Counted from the stretch's first letter, positions 46,191-57,091 are shown. The stretch: 64,000 nt of DNA from Aquibacillus sediminis (GCF_005870085.1 NZ_SZNM01000002.1:62001-126000), one strand, 5' to 3'. Translations and numbers: made by a program. The notes: generated by a model not told the origin, from the letters alone.

Positions 46191-46205
46191 AGGGAGGAGA
46201 ATCGT

Positions 46206-46721
46206 ATGCCAAAAGTATTGCTGTTAAGCGATAGCCACGGACTTACAGAAGAAGTAACGACGATTAAGTATCGACATATGGATGAAGTGGACAAACTGAT
46301 CCACTGCGGGGATTCTGAGCTATCCGAAGATTCACAAGAATTAAGCCAGTATATAAAAGTTGCTGGTAATTGTGATCTGGATGGAAGGTATCCAGATGAA
46401 CAACAAATTACCGTAGATGATTTATCTTTTTTTGCTACACATGGTCATTTATTTCAAGTGAAGTCGAGTTTGATGCCACTTTCCTATCGTGCAGATGAAT
46501 TAGGGGCAAAAGTGGTTTGTTTCGGTCATACACATATAGCCGGTGCAGAACGAGTGGGTGATAAGTTATTTATCAATCCAGGAAGTATTCGCTTACCACG
46601 TGTACGAAAAGAAGGTACCTATGCGATTGTAACTTGGAAGGATCATGACATCGTTGTGGAATTTTTCGATGTGAACGGGAAACGCGTTGATGATCTAACC
46701 TATGAAACAACGCTTGAATAA
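46206..46721 (+). CDS. ysnB: YfcE/MJ0936-type metallophosphoesterase (YsnB-like)
   Basis: The 171-residue product has the metal-binding motifs of the calcineurin-like fold in order: LLSDSHG, IHCGDSE, VAGNCD, ATHGH and FGHTHIAG. Family members hydrolyse phosphodiesters in vitro; the physiological substrate is unknown. The start has GAGGGAGG upstream. It is the third gene of the rph-rdgB-ysnB unit, closed by a terminator. Confidence 0.93.
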   Translation: MPKVLLLSDSHGLTEEVTTIKYRHMDEVDKLIHCGDSELSEDSQELSQYIKVAGNCDLDGRYPDEQQITVDDLSFFATHGHLFQVKSSLMPLSYRADELGAKVVCFGHTHIAGAERVGDKLFINPGSIRLPRVRKEGTYAIVTWKDHDIVVEFFDVNGKRVDDLTYETTLE

Positions 46722-46725
46722 TTGG

Positions 46726-46766
46726 AAACAACCTATGTATTTAATGTATATAGGTTGTTTTTTTAA
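46726..46766 (+). terminator. Rho-independent terminator after ysnB
   Basis: AAACAACCTAT and ATAGGTTGTTT with an inner GTA/TGT pairing, followed by a T run. Confidence 0.9.
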
Positions 46767-46803
46767 TCGTTCTTTTTGCAAGTAATGATTTGTAGTTACT
46801 GCA

Positions 46804-47496
46804 CATAAGTCGTATTATACGACATAACCTTCGTAATTGTGCTCTCTACTATTCTGATTGAAATAAGTGATATCCAATCGCTGCGGCAGAATACTACGCT
46901 TTCCATGGGCACGGCCTCAGCTAACTTGGTAAAGAAAGCCCTTTACCTCGTGCTGTTCCCATAGGACAAGGAAGGCTTCGGCAGCGATACGTCGCACGAA
47001 GAAAATCGGTTGTATTTTCGAGGAGTCTCCGTATTCTGCCTCCGCTAGGATGAGTTCTCTGATTAGTGATAAATGTAATACGATATAAATTCAAAATAGC
47101 GAGTTTACTGTAATGTTGTGTGAACGTGCCTTTAACAATAAAAAGGTATATTTGATATTTATTAAGCAATTCTCTATAAAACTTCAGTTCACTGAAATAA
47201 GCGGAGGAAATACACGGAGACTCCCGAGGCCCAACGAGGGTCATGCTGGCGTTGTCCGACAAGGACGTTTTTAGCCTGTGGTCCCTAATTTATCATCGGT
47301 GAGACCCCGCAGTGATTGGTAAGGAGCGAAGGCTAAGATCGCCACGTCCTGTGGCAACGCCTACGTGACCAACATCGTGTTGGCCCGAGCTCACCAGCCC
47401 CCCCCACAGGAAAGCGTAGTGTATTTCCGCAGCGATCTATTAGCACTCACCATTATAGGAAGTTGCTTATTATGTCGTATAATACAGCTTATATAC
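46804..47496. repeat. Dispersed repeat family A, copy 2 (compound)
   Basis: The outer ends match copy 1: left CATAAGTCGTATTATACGAC and right the inverse of ATAAGCTGTATTATACGACA. The left 150 bases follow copy 1 (CTACGCTTTCCATGGGCACG) and the right end repeats its GGAAAGCGTAGTGTATTTCC. In between, about 47060-47190 is an AT-rich unrelated segment, followed by a second internal half (AAGCGGAGGAAATACACGGA). This looks like one repeat inserted into or rearranged with another. The left end is symmetric in itself. Frames inside are not credible genes. Confidence 0.7.
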
Positions 47497-47546
47497 AGCT
47501 AACAACCATCTGTTTTAAAAAAATTCCATTTAAATCCAAGTGGATG

Positions 47547-47575
47547 TTGACATATTGTTAACAATCACATATAAT
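47547..47575 (+). promoter_or_regulatory. Consensus sigma-A promoter for the tRNA genes
   Basis: TTGACA (47547-47552), 17-base spacer, TATAAT (47570-47575): both hexamers perfect. Confidence 0.9.
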
Positions 47576-47648
47576 TAATTTTGTCTTAGTTAATGAAACG
47601 AAAGACTTGTTTGATAGTGAACTGAATAAAAATATAAAAAATTCTTAT

Positions 47649-47722
47649 GCGGGTGTAGTTTAGTGGTAAAACCTCAGCCTTCCAAGCTGATGTCGAGGGT
47701 TCGATTCCCTTCACCCGCTCCA
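47649..47722 (+). tRNA. tRNA-Gly (anticodon UCC)
   Basis: A 74-base cloverleaf with encoded CCA: acceptor GCGGGTG/CACCCGC, anticodon stem TCAGC/GCTGA with loop CTTCCAA giving anticodon TCC, and a TTCGATT T-loop. Apart from the T stem it closely follows the B. subtilis counterpart as I remember it. It is the first gene after the consensus promoter. Confidence 0.97.
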
Positions 47723-47739
47723 TTTTATGTTTGAATTGA

Positions 47740-47880
47740 ATATGTCCTAGTAGCTCAGCTACGAGCAAAGCACCGATGAATAAACGTCGAGTTGTCCCGA
47801 AGCATTTATCCTCCATGAATAATCTAGAAGATGCAGGGGCAGGATGTATATCATGTCAATGTGAACGATAGACTAATTTA
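47740..47880. other. Truncated tRNA-Arg copy plus unexplained spacer
   Basis: Bases 47740-47759 (TATGTCCTAGTAGCTCAGCT) repeat exactly 47891-47910, the start of tRNA-Arg with its 5' flank. After this 5' stub the sequence diverges into about 130 bases of unrecognised DNA with palindromic pieces, then the intact gene. The stub cannot fold into a tRNA. Confidence 0.75.
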
Positions 47881-47893
47881 ATAATTTCACTAT

Positions 47894-47967
47894 GTCCTAG
47901 TAGCTCAGCTGGATAGAGCAACAGCCTTCTAAGCTGTAGGTCGCAGGTTCGAATCCTGCCTGGGACG
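47894..47967 (+). tRNA. tRNA-Arg (anticodon UCU)
   Basis: A 74-base cloverleaf without encoded CCA: acceptor GTCCTAG/CTGGGAC, anticodon stem CAGC/GCTG with loop CTTCTAA giving TCT, T-arm GCAGG-TTCGAAT-CCTGC. It decodes AGA/AGG. A terminator follows directly. Confidence 0.96.
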
Positions 47968-47974
47968 TTGTTTG

Positions 47975-48012
47975 AAGGATTCAACTTAGTAACCTAAGTT
48001 GAATCCTTTTGT
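47975..48012 (+). terminator. Rho-independent terminator after the tRNA genes
   Basis: AAGGATTCAACTTAG and CTAAGTTGAATCCTT form a perfect 15-bp stem with a four-base loop, followed by TTTT. Confidence 0.95.
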
Positions 48013-48089
48013 ATATGTTCGTAACGGTGATTTTAATGTATCATGGCAATTGAAGATAATAGAACCTTGGAAGTTAGGAATGATTAGGA

Positions 48090-49085
48090 GTGGAAAAAAA
48101 CAATCAACATGACAATGTCGTCATGTTTCCGAAGTGGAAATCGAGCTTAGAAAAACAGGCAATGGATGCAATGCAAGAAAAAAAATTCGAGAGAGCGCTT
48201 GATCAATTAGAACAGTTGATTAGTTACGATGTACATACACATGATGTAATGGTAGGGAAATTGTTATGTTTAATGGAATTAGGAAAACAAGAAGAAGCGG
48301 AAGATTTATGTAAAATATTACTGGATCGACAAGACAAGCATTATGAGGAATATTTGCATTTGTATATTACATTACTGTTTCAAATGGGACATTATCAAGA
48401 ACTAATCGATCAGCTGGACCAAGTGAACATTGAAGCTGTTGGAACACCTCTTAAAAACCAATTTAACCAACTATATGAAATTAGTCAGAAATTGCAGGAG
48501 GACAGGATTGCATCAGACGGTGCGCATTATATCAAGGAGTTAAAAAAAGCTGTAGAGCAACAGGATGCCAAAACACAATGGGTATTGATACAAAGGTGTA
48601 AACACGTATCAATCACACCAACTAGCTTGAATTATATCGAATCGTTGCTAATAGACACTTCAATCGATTCTGTGGTAAAAACGGGTTTAATAGAATGGTT
48701 ACAAGAACAAAAGGTTGATAAAGCGATCCTCATTCAAAAACAAGAGCAAACCGTTACCGTCAATCCAAGCGAATTGGGAACTATCGTTAATTCGTATAAA
48801 CAAAATATTTTGGATCTGTTACACCATGTTGAACAAGAAAATCCAACTTTATTTGAATTGATTGAGCAATTATTGTATCGTTACATATATGTTCGTTATC
48901 CCTTTATAGTAGACCAAGAAAGTCAACCTGAAGTTGCGGCGGCGTTAACGTTGTTAGGTTATCAATTACTCCAATTACCACTTGAAGAGGATTGGATTAA
49001 TCAATTGCCAAAATATCAAGTTGAATACTATATTCGTGATATTTTAGAATGCGAAACAAATTATTTGTCTATAATAGAAGACTAA
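48090..49085 (+). CDS. ysoA: TPR-repeat protein (YsoA-like)
   Basis: The 331-residue product is all-helical with tetratricopeptide-like repeats at the N-terminus (FERALDQLEQLISYDVHTHD, QEEAEDLCKILLDRQDKHYE, and YQELIDQLDQV). The position directly before tig matches B. subtilis YsoA (about 340 residues). TPR proteins mediate protein contacts; partner unknown. The GTG start is preceded by AGGA motifs, the better spaced about 10 bases upstream; the exact start is a little uncertain. The leu operon that B. subtilis has upstream is absent here. Confidence 0.83.
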   Translation: MEKNNQHDNVVMFPKWKSSLEKQAMDAMQEKKFERALDQLEQLISYDVHTHDVMVGKLLCLMELGKQEEAEDLCKILLDRQDKHYEEYLHLYITLLFQMGHYQELIDQLDQVNIEAVGTPLKNQFNQLYEISQKLQEDRIASDGAHYIKELKKAVEQQDAKTQWVLIQRCKHVSITPTSLNYIESLLIDTSIDSVVKTGLIEWLQEQKVDKAILIQKQEQTVTVNPSELGTIVNSYKQNILDLLHHVEQENPTLFELIEQLLYRYIYVRYPFIVDQESQPEVAAALTLLGYQLLQLPLEEDWINQLPKYQVEYYIRDILECETNYLSIIED

Positions 49086-49146
49086 TATTATCCATTGTTT
49101 TGAAAAATAGAGTTAGTAAAGATAGTTTTTAATCCTATTGTTATTG

Positions 49147-49174
49147 TTGAAAGCATGATGGATTATGTTATAAT
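49147..49174 (+). promoter_or_regulatory. Sigma-A promoter for tig
   Basis: TTGAAA (49147-49152), 16-base spacer, TATAAT (49169-49174), about 109 bases before the start. Confidence 0.65.
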
Positions 49175-49282
49175 GAGGTGGTTGAAATTTGCGTTCCGCC
49201 TAAAAGATAGATACATTGTACATCGAATGAACGTCAAAACGACATAATATTGGAATTTATAGATTTTGGAGGGAAAAATAGT

Positions 49283-50569
49283 ATGACAGCAAAATGGGAA
49301 AAACAAGAAGGCAATACAGGTCTTCTAACCGTTGAAGTGGAAGCAGAAAAATTCGACAAAGCATTGGACAAAGCATTCAAAAAAGTTGTAAAACAAGTTC
49401 AAATCCCTGGTTTCCGTAAAGGAAAAGTACCTCGTGGATTATTTGAGCAACGTTTTGGTGTGGAATCACTTTATCAAGATGCAGTTGATCTTATTCTACC
49501 AGAAGAGTATACAAACGCTGTTGAAGAAACAGGCATTGAACCTATTGATCAACCTGAAGTAGATATCACTCAAATTGAAAAAGGCCAACCTTTAATCTTC
49601 ACTGCACAAGTTGAGGTTAAACCTGAAGTTACATTAGGTGACTATAAAGGACTTGAAGTAGAAGAGATCGATACAGAAGTAACAGACGAAGATGTTGACC
49701 ATGAACTTAAGCATCAACAAGAACACCAAGCTGAATTAGTAGTGAAAGAAGAAGGTACTGTTGAAAATGGCGATACAGTAACGATTGATTTCGAAGGGTT
49801 TGTTGATGGGGAAGCATTTGAAGGCGGACAAGCAGATAACCATCAGCTAGAAATCGGTTCTGGTTCTTTCATTCCAGGTTTTGAAGAACAACTAGTTGGA
49901 AAATCGGCTGGAGAAGAAACTGAAGTGGAAGTAACGTTCCCTGAAGAATACCATGCTGAAAATCTAGCAGGAAAAAATGCTACATTCAAAGTGAAAATTC
50001 ATGAAGTAAAAGCAAAAGAATTGCCAGAACTTGACGATGAATTTGCAAAAGATGTCGACGAAGAAGTCGAGACACTTGATGAGCTAAAGAAAAAGACTAG
50101 AGAGCGTCTAGAGGAACAAAAAGCACAAGATGCAGATACTCAAAAACGTGAATCTTTAATCGAACAAGCATCTGAAAATGCAGAAGTTGACATTCCAGAA
50201 GCAATGGTTAACAATGAATTAGATCGTATGTTAAGAGAGTTCGAACAAAGACTACAAATGCAAGGTATGACAATGGACATGTACTATCAATTCTCAGGAC
50301 AAGATGAGGACGCACTTAAAGAGCAAATGAAAGAAGATGCTGGTAAACGTGTGAAAACAAATCTAGTTCTTGAAGCAATTGGTCAAGCAGAAAATGTCGA
50401 AGTTTCTGATGAAGATGTAACGAAAGAATTAGAATCAATGGCTTCTATGTACCAAACAGATGTGGATCAATTAACACAAATGCTTGGTGGCAATACAGAT
50501 GCAATTAAAGAAGACCTTAAATTCAAGAAAGCAATTGACTTACTAGTAGAACATAGCAAAACAAAATAA
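49283..50569 (+). CDS. tig: Trigger factor
   Basis: Trigger factor is the ribosome-bound chaperone with peptidyl-prolyl isomerase activity. The 428-residue product has the N-terminal ribosome-docking segment ([21 protein letters not shown]), the FKBP-type PPIase domain (about 160-245, [19 protein letters not shown]) and a long helical C-terminal chaperone domain. GGAGGG lies before the ATG at 49283; 11 in-frame codons further upstream are not coding. The order tig-clpX-lonB-lonA-ysxC groups protein quality control genes. Confidence 0.96.
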   Translation: MTAKWEKQEGNTGLLTVEVEAEKFDKALDKAFKKVVKQVQIPGFRKGKVPRGLFEQRFGVESLYQDAVDLILPEEYTNAVEETGIEPIDQPEVDITQIEKGQPLIFTAQVEVKPEVTLGDYKGLEVEEIDTEVTDEDVDHELKHQQEHQAELVVKEEGTVENGDTVTIDFEGFVDGEAFEGGQADNHQLEIGSGSFIPGFEEQLVGKSAGEETEVEVTFPEEYHAENLAGKNATFKVKIHEVKAKELPELDDEFAKDVDEEVETLDELKKKTRERLEEQKAQDADTQKRESLIEQASENAEVDIPEAMVNNELDRMLREFEQRLQMQGMTMDMYYQFSGQDEDALKEQMKEDAGKRVKTNLVLEAIGQAENVEVSDEDVTKELESMASMYQTDVDQLTQMLGGNTDAIKEDLKFKKAIDLLVEHSKTK

Positions 50570-50601
50570 TTGAAAAATAGATATAAATAGAATTAAATAG
50601 T

Positions 50602-50636
50602 AAACAAGGTACGATTTTTTTCGTACCTTGTTTCTC
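50602..50636 (+). terminator. Rho-independent terminator after tig
   Basis: AAACAAGGTACGA and TCGTACCTTGTTT form a 13-bp stem around a T-only loop. Confidence 0.9.
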
Positions 50637-50707
50637 TAATTACATAAAAGAAAAAAAGTTAGGTATTTTTTATTGGTAGGTAAGCATACACTATACATAC
50701 ATAACAT

Positions 50708-50735
50708 TTGACAATCTTGAATCTAATTACATAAT
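50708..50735 (+). promoter_or_regulatory. Candidate promoter for clpX
   Basis: TTGACA (50708-50713), 16-base spacer, CATAAT (50730-50735). The leader would be about 205 bases; nothing else is evident in 50640-50947. Confidence 0.55.
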
Positions 50736-50947
50736 GAGGGATACGAAGTTTTTTAAATTAAATCTGATTGTTTATTGCTCCCATCTGTTGGGCACACTTT
50801 TCAACATGGAGTTATTTACGGGTCTACTTAAGGTTTATTACTTTTTAAACCGTTCCTAATCTGATATTATGACTAAAAGAAGATTAGAGATTACCGTTGT
50901 ATGATTGTTACTATCATATAGATCACTTAAATCGAGAGGTGAAATGA

Positions 50948-52225
50948 ATGTACAAATTTAACGAAGAAAAGGGACAACTTAAATGTTCATTTTGTGGAAA
51001 AAGCCAGGATCAAGTTCGTAAATTAGTTGCCGGCCCAGGTGTTTATATATGTGATGAATGTATTGAACTATGTACGGAAATTGTGGAGGAAGAATTGGGT
51101 AATGAGGAAGAAGTTGAGTTTAAAGATGTTCCTAAACCCCAAGAAATTTGTGAAATCCTAAATGATTATGTTATTGGGCAAGATAAAGCGAAGAAAAATT
51201 TATCTGTTGCTGTATATAACCATTACAAACGGATTAATTCTTCTCAAGCTTCCGATGATGTAGAACTCGCAAAAAGTAATATTGCTATGATTGGACCAAC
51301 TGGTAGTGGTAAAACATTACTAGCGCAAACACTAGCGAGAATTTTGAATGTCCCATTTGCAATTGCAGATGCTACTTCACTTACAGAAGCTGGTTATGTT
51401 GGTGAAGACGTAGAGAACATTCTATTGAAGCTAATCCAGTCTGCTGATTATGATGTAGAAAAGGCAGAGAAAGGGATTATATATATCGATGAGATTGATA
51501 AAGTAGCGCGTAAGTCTGAGAATCCATCGATTACTCGTGATGTGTCTGGTGAAGGGGTGCAACAAGCACTACTTAAAATCCTTGAAGGAACAACAGCAAG
51601 TGTTCCTCCACAGGGTGGACGTAAGCATCCACATCAAGAATTTATCCAAATTGATACAACAAATATTTTATTTATTTGTGGTGGTGCCTTTGACGGAATT
51701 GAACAAATTGTCAAACGTCGCTTGGGTAAAAAAGTGATTGGTTTTGGTGCCGATGATTCCAATCAAGACATGACGAAAGGTGAATTGTTGTCTAAAGTAT
51801 TACCAGAGGACATGTTACGTTTTGGATTAATTCCAGAATTTATTGGGCGTTTACCAGTTATCGGTGCATTAGAACCATTAGATGAAGAAGCACTGATCGA
51901 TATTTTAACGCGTCCTAAAAATGCGCTCGTAAAACAATATCAAAAGCTATTTGAAATTGATGATGTGGAACTTGAATTTGAGGAAGAAGGGCTACGTGAA
52001 ATTGCCAAACTTGCAATTGAAAGAAAAACGGGTGCCCGTGGTCTTCGTTCGATCATTGAAAGTATTATGCTTGATGTCATGTTTGAATTACCTTCACGTG
52101 ACGACATTGCCAAATGTATTATTACAAGCGAGACCGTTACACGTGAAAATAGTCGACCAAAGCTTGTCTTAACAGATGGTACCGTAAAAGATGAAAATAG
52201 TGAGTCACCAAGAGAAAGTGCTTAA
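50948..52225 (+). CDS. clpX: ATP-dependent Clp protease ATP-binding subunit ClpX
   Basis: ClpX unfolds substrates and feeds them to ClpP. The 425-residue product has the N-terminal zinc domain (Cys13, Cys16, Cys35, Cys38), Walker A GPTGSGKT near 116-123, the GYVGEDVEN pore region, Walker [11 protein letters not shown], an [11 protein letters not shown] loop (the ClpP-contact IGF tripeptide is visible) and the sensor-2 segment [17 protein letters not shown] precedes the ATG. Confidence 0.97.
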   Translation: MYKFNEEKGQLKCSFCGKSQDQVRKLVAGPGVYICDECIELCTEIVEEELGNEEEVEFKDVPKPQEICEILNDYVIGQDKAKKNLSVAVYNHYKRINSSQASDDVELAKSNIAMIGPTGSGKTLLAQTLARILNVPFAIADATSLTEAGYVGEDVENILLKLIQSADYDVEKAEKGIIYIDEIDKVARKSENPSITRDVSGEGVQQALLKILEGTTASVPPQGGRKHPHQEFIQIDTTNILFICGGAFDGIEQIVKRRLGKKVIGFGADDSNQDMTKGELLSKVLPEDMLRFGLIPEFIGRLPVIGALEPLDEEALIDILTRPKNALVKQYQKLFEIDDVELEFEEEGLREIAKLAIERKTGARGLRSIIESIMLDVMFELPSRDDIAKCIITSETVTRENSRPKLVLTDGTVKDENSESPRESA

Positions 52226-52264
52226 TCATTCAGCATAGGATTTAACATAGTTAAAATGAATTAT

Positions 52265-52301
52265 AAAATCCCTTGTTACATGCTAACAAGGGATTTCTTT
52301 A
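52265..52301 (+). terminator. Rho-independent terminator after clpX
   Basis: AAATCCCTTGTT and AACAAGGGATTT form a 12-bp stem followed by CTTTAT. Confidence 0.88.
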
Positions 52302-52388
52302 TGTGTGAAATAATTTCTGCTTAGGATCCTGTTTAGTATAAAAGTTTGCGGTAATACTAACGTATATCAAGCAATTTGGAGGTACGTT

Positions 52389-54062
52389 ATGGATCTCGTT
52401 AGTATTGTCGTAATTGTACAACTGTTTTTCGGTGTTGTCGTTGGTCTTTACTTTTGGAATTTATTAAAAAATCAACGAACCAATAAGAATACAATTGAAA
52501 AAGATTCACAAAAAGAATTAGAGGACTTAAGGAAGATGCGTTCGATACAGTTAACCATGCCACTATCGGAACGAATTCGTCCAAAAAATTTAGCTGATAT
52601 TATTGGGCAAGAAGATGGGATACAAGCACTCCGAGCTGCTTTATGTGGTGCAAACCCACAACATGTGATTGTGTATGGTCCACCTGGAATTGGTAAAACA
52701 GCTGCAGCGCGTTTGGTATTAGAAGAAGCAAAGCGCCATGCCGACTCTCCTTTTAGAACAAGTTCTCCGTTTGTAGAATTAGATGCGACCACAGCACGTT
52801 TTGATGAACGAGGAGTAGCCGATCCTTTAATTGGTTCTGTTCATGATCCGATTTATCAAGGTGCAGGTGCAATGGGACAAGCAGGTATTCCACAACCGAA
52901 ACGGGGTGCTGTATCCAATGCACATGGTGGTGTGTTGTTTATCGATGAAATTGGTGAATTACACCCTATCCAGATGAATAAACTATTAAAGGTATTAGAA
53001 GACCGAAAAGTATTTTATGAAAGTGCTTATTATAGTCCAGAAAATAAAAATATCCCAACACATATTCATCAAATATTTTCGGAAGGTTTACCAGCTGACT
53101 TTCGTTTGATTGGGGCAACGACTCGTTCACCAGAGGAAATACCACCTGCGATTCGCTCAAGGTGTTTAGAGGTGTTCTTCCGAGAATTAGAACCAGAAGA
53201 AATTATCGATGTAGCGCAAAGAGCAGGGAAAAAAGTAAATAGTACGATTGAGCAACCAGCGTTGGATGTCTTAGCACACTATGCTCGTAACGGTAGAGAA
53301 ACTGTCAATATGATTCAAATTGCATCAAGCATTGCAAAAAAAGAAAACCGACAGCAAATTACGCAAGCGGATATAGAGTGGGTGGTGGAATCAAGTCGTT
53401 TGACACCAAGAATGAAACCGTCCATTACCCCAATAAGTAAAGTCGGAAAGGTTAATGGACTTGCTGTGCAAGGTCCAAGTACTGGATTTTTATTAGAAAT
53501 AGAGTTTATGATATTACCAAGCATCCATAATGGTGCTATTACGATTACAGGGATCGCAGAAGAAGAAACGATTGGTAGTCAATCAAAATCGATTAAGCGG
53601 AAAAGTATGGCGAAAGGATCGATTGAAAATGTAATTACTTTTCTTCGTTCCTACGGTGTTCCAGCACATGAATATGATATTCATGTTAACTTTCCTGGTG
53701 GTATTCCCGTTGATGGTCCGTCCGCTGGATTAGCAATGGCAGTTGGGATCTATTCAAGTATTCAAAAAATACCAATTCATTATGATGTCGCCATGACCGG
53801 GGAAATATCTTTGCATGGGGAAGTGAAGCCTGTAGGAGGAATCCTTACTAAAATAAAGGCTGCAAAACAAGCTGGAGCGAAACGAGTTATTATTCCAAAA
53901 CAGAATTATCAAGCAACATGTGATAAAATTGAAGGAATTGAAATTATTGCCGTAACAACATTCAAAGAAGTATTGGGATATGTATTGGAAGAAAGGGAAT
54001 CCACTTCTCGCACTGAAAGACGAACAGAATCACAACCAAATCCTTCTTCTAATACACTGTGA
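52389..54062 (+). CDS. lonB: ATP-dependent protease LonB (forespore-type, membrane-anchored)
   Basis: The 557-residue protein has an N-terminal membrane segment (about 4-22), the AAA+ domain with Walker A GPPGIGKT (97-104) and Walker B GVLFIDEIGEL, and a C-terminal Lon protease domain with the catalytic Ser in DGPSAGLAMA and Lys in the KAAKQAGAKRVIIP helix region. B. subtilis LonB (552 residues) is a forespore protease under sigma-F. GGAGG lies just before the ATG. A sigma-F promoter may lie in 52302-52388, but I did not see one clearly. Confidence 0.94.
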   Translation: MDLVSIVVIVQLFFGVVVGLYFWNLLKNQRTNKNTIEKDSQKELEDLRKMRSIQLTMPLSERIRPKNLADIIGQEDGIQALRAALCGANPQHVIVYGPPGIGKTAAARLVLEEAKRHADSPFRTSSPFVELDATTARFDERGVADPLIGSVHDPIYQGAGAMGQAGIPQPKRGAVSNAHGGVLFIDEIGELHPIQMNKLLKVLEDRKVFYESAYYSPENKNIPTHIHQIFSEGLPADFRLIGATTRSPEEIPPAIRSRCLEVFFRELEPEEIIDVAQRAGKKVNSTIEQPALDVLAHYARNGRETVNMIQIASSIAKKENRQQITQADIEWVVESSRLTPRMKPSITPISKVGKVNGLAVQGPSTGFLLEIEFMILPSIHNGAITITGIAEEETIGSQSKSIKRKSMAKGSIENVITFLRSYGVPAHEYDIHVNFPGGIPVDGPSAGLAMAVGIYSSIQKIPIHYDVAMTGEISLHGEVKPVGGILTKIKAAKQAGAKRVIIPKQNYQATCDKIEGIEIIAVTTFKEVLGYVLEERESTSRTERRTESQPNPSSNTL

Positions 54063-54181
54063 TTGCGGGTAAGTTTACAAAGAAATAACTTTTCTTTAAA
54101 CTTTATTACAAAGGACACATACCCTGATACGAATTTAAAAAGGTATGTGAATGTTTTACGTTTTAAATGGAGGTCTAAAAG

Positions 54182-56515
54182 ATGGCAGAAACAAACAAAG
54201 TACAAGTCCCCCTTCTTCCATTAAGAGGATTACTTGTGTTCCCAACAATGGTATTGCACCTTGATGTAGGACGCGACAAATCTGTTAATGCTTTAGAAAA
54301 GGCGATGATGGATGATAACTATATCTTCTTATCTGCACAGAAAGAAAGTGCAGTAGATGAACCGGAAGTCACAGATATATACCGTGTAGGTACAATGGCA
54401 AAAGTAAAACAAATGTTGAAACTACCGAATGGTACAATACGTGTCCTTGTAGAAGGATTATATCGTGGACAAATTATTGAGTTCATTGAAGAAGAGGAAC
54501 AATTTGAAGTTGAAATTGAAGAACTAAAAGAGGTCCATGGTAATAAAAATGAAGAAATTGCATTAATGCGGTCGTTACTGGATCAGTTTGAGCAATACAT
54601 AAAAATGTCGAAAAAAATTAGTAAGGAAACGTTAGCAACTGTTTCTGATATTGATGAACCAGGCCGATTAGCTGATATTGTTACTTCACACTTATCTTTA
54701 AACATTAAAGATAAGCAAGAAATATTAGAAATTGAAGATGTGAAAAAACGGCTGCATCGACTAATAGCATTGATCAATAATGAAAGAGAAGTGCTAAACT
54801 TAGAAAAGAAAATCGGTAAACGTGTTAAAAAGTCAATGGAGCAAACTCAAAAAGAGTACTATTTACGTGAACAAATGAAAGCCATTCAAAAAGAATTAGG
54901 AGACAAGGACGGGAAGGCAGGCGAAGTTGCAAATCTCAGAGAAAAAGTTGAGAACTCAGATATGCCTGAACGAATTGTCAAAGTAGCGGTAAAAGAATTA
55001 GATCGTTATGAAAAGGTTCCACAAAGCTCTGCGGAAAGTAATGTGATTCGTAATTACATTGATTGGTTACTATCTTTGCCATGGACGAACGAAACAGAAG
55101 ATAATTTGGATATTAATCATGCAGAAGATACATTAAATGAAGACCATTATGGGTTAGAAAAAGTAAAAGAACGTGTCTTAGAATATTTAGCTGTTCAACA
55201 ATTAACCCAATCGATTAAAGGACCGATACTTTGTCTAGTCGGACCTCCTGGTGTAGGGAAAACTTCATTAGCGAAATCGATTGCTCGTTCATTGGATCGA
55301 AATTTCGTACGTATTTCCCTAGGTGGTGTTCGTGACGAAGCAGAAATCCGAGGACATCGAAGAACCTATGTCGGGGCAATGCCAGGAAGAATCATTCAAG
55401 GAATGAAAAAAGCAGAAACAATTAACCCTGTCTTCTTACTAGATGAAATCGATAAAATGGCCAGTGACTTCCGTGGGGATCCTTCTTCAGCAATGTTAGA
55501 AGTATTAGACCCTGAACAAAATAGTACATTTAGCGATCACTATATTGAAGAAATTTATGACTTATCAAAAGTGATGTTCGTTGCGACAGCGAACAACTTA
55601 GGCTCGATTCCAGGTCCACTACTTGACCGTATGGAAGTAATCTCGATTGCTGGTTACACGGAAGTGGAAAAGCTGCATATTGCAAAAGAGCATTTGTTAA
55701 CCAAGCAAATAGAGGAAAATGGGCTATCAAAAGGTCAAATTCAAGTACGTGACGAGGCATTAATAAAATTAATTCGTAGATACACACGCGAAGCTGGTGT
55801 ACGTGGGTTAGAAAGACAATTAGCTTCTATTTGCCGAAAAGCAGCCAAAATCATCGTTTCTGAAAATAAAAAACGCGTTGTCATAACGGAGAAACAGTTA
55901 GAGAACCTACTTGGAAAGCCATTATTCCGTTATGGCATGATGGAAGAGGAAGATCAAGTAGGTGCTGCAACAGGTTTAGCCTATACTGCTGCAGGTGGGG
56001 ATACATTGTCGATTGAAGTTTCCTTGGCGCCAGGAAAAGGTAAATTAACTCTAACTGGTAAACTAGGTGATGTAATGAAAGAGTCTGCCCAAGCAGCCTT
56101 CAGTTACATTCGTTCAAGAGCTGAAGCCCTAAATATCGATCCTGATTTTCATGAAAACAATGATATTCATATTCACGTGCCAGAAGGGGCTACACCAAAA
56201 GATGGTCCATCCGCAGGGATCACGATGGCAACGGCACTTGTTTCCGCATTAACTGGTCGTCCAGTTAAAAAAGAAGTTGGGATGACAGGTGAAATTACTT
56301 TAAGAGGACGCGTATTACCAATCGGTGGTTTGAAAGAAAAGTCATTGAGTGCACATCGAGCAGGGCTAACCACAATTCTGATTCCTGCTGACAATGAAAA
56401 GGATTTAGAAGATATTCCTGACAGTGTCAAGGAAGATTTAACCTATATTAAAGTCAACCATTTAGATGAAGTATTAAAGCATGCATTAGCGGGGGAGAAT
56501 CATGAAAGTAACTAA
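54182..56515 (+). CDS. lonA: ATP-dependent protease LonA
   Basis: The 777-residue protein has the LonA layout: N-terminal substrate-binding domain (about 8-205), coiled coil, AAA+ with Walker A GPPGVGKT (about 356-363) and Walker [13 protein letters not shown], and the C-terminal protease domain with Ser in [10 protein letters not shown] (about residue 678) and Lys in [12 protein letters not shown]. It degrades misfolded and regulatory proteins in the cytoplasm. TGGAGG precedes the ATG. The last 14 bases overlap ysxC. Confidence 0.97.
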   Translation: MAETNKVQVPLLPLRGLLVFPTMVLHLDVGRDKSVNALEKAMMDDNYIFLSAQKESAVDEPEVTDIYRVGTMAKVKQMLKLPNGTIRVLVEGLYRGQIIEFIEEEEQFEVEIEELKEVHGNKNEEIALMRSLLDQFEQYIKMSKKISKETLATVSDIDEPGRLADIVTSHLSLNIKDKQEILEIEDVKKRLHRLIALINNEREVLNLEKKIGKRVKKSMEQTQKEYYLREQMKAIQKELGDKDGKAGEVANLREKVENSDMPERIVKVAVKELDRYEKVPQSSAESNVIRNYIDWLLSLPWTNETEDNLDINHAEDTLNEDHYGLEKVKERVLEYLAVQQLTQSIKGPILCLVGPPGVGKTSLAKSIARSLDRNFVRISLGGVRDEAEIRGHRRTYVGAMPGRIIQGMKKAETINPVFLLDEIDKMASDFRGDPSSAMLEVLDPEQNSTFSDHYIEEIYDLSKVMFVATANNLGSIPGPLLDRMEVISIAGYTEVEKLHIAKEHLLTKQIEENGLSKGQIQVRDEALIKLIRRYTREAGVRGLERQLASICRKAAKIIVSENKKRVVITEKQLENLLGKPLFRYGMMEEEDQVGAATGLAYTAAGGDTLSIEVSLAPGKGKLTLTGKLGDVMKESAQAAFSYIRSRAEALNIDPDFHENNDIHIHVPEGATPKDGPSAGITMATALVSALTGRPVKKEVGMTGEITLRGRVLPIGGLKEKSLSAHRAGLTTILIPADNEKDLEDIPDSVKEDLTYIKVNHLDEVLKHALAGENHESN

Positions 56516-57086
56516 CGCCGAAATCGTAATCAGTGCTGTATCACAAAAGCAATATCCGAATGATTTGTTACCTGAAATTGCTTTAGCAGGACGGTCAAAT
56601 GTTGGGAAGTCATCATTTATTAATAAAATGATTAATAGAAAAAGCCTGGCTCGGACATCATCAAAACCGGGGAAAACGCAGACATTGAATTTTTATAAGA
56701 TTAACGATGTTTTCTACTTTGTTGATGTACCAGGTTATGGTTATGCAAAAGTTTCCAAAAAAGAAAGAGAAAAATGGGGCAAAATGATGGAAGAATATTT
56801 TATAGAGCGCGAAAATCTTCGGGCTGCAGCATTAATTGTTGATATTCGCCATCAACCAACCGCAGATGATGTTACCATGTATGATTTTCTGAAACATTAT
56901 GAGCTTCCTGTGATGGTGATTGCTACGAAATTGGATAAGATTCCTAAAGGAAAACGTGCAAAACATTTAAAACAAACAGCTCAAACATTAGAGCTTGAAG
57001 CAGAAGACATCATTATTCCATTTTCATCTGAAACAGGTGAGGGGAAAGAAGAAGCGTGGAGAGCAATGACTAAATTTATCAATTAG
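56502..57086 (+). CDS. ysxC: Ribosome biogenesis GTP-binding protein YsxC/EngB
   Basis: The 194-residue GTPase is needed for assembly of the 50S subunit. G motifs are seen in order: G1 [10 protein letters not shown]3 [10 protein letters not shown]4 ATKLDK and G5 SSETG. The start overlaps the lonA end by 14 bases, showing translational coupling. It ends the lonA-ysxC unit with a strong terminator. Confidence 0.96.
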   Translation: MKVTNAEIVISAVSQKQYPNDLLPEIALAGRSNVGKSSFINKMINRKSLARTSSKPGKTQTLNFYKINDVFYFVDVPGYGYAKVSKKEREKWGKMMEEYFIERENLRAAALIVDIRHQPTADDVTMYDFLKHYELPVMVIATKLDKIPKGKRAKHLKQTAQTLELEAEDIIIPFSSETGEGKEEAWRAMTKFIN

Positions 57087-57091
57087 AAACA

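Noticed and set aside
46921-47262. 113-codon minus-strand open frame
   Set aside because: Inside the compound repeat; crosses module boundaries and is not kept in copy 1.
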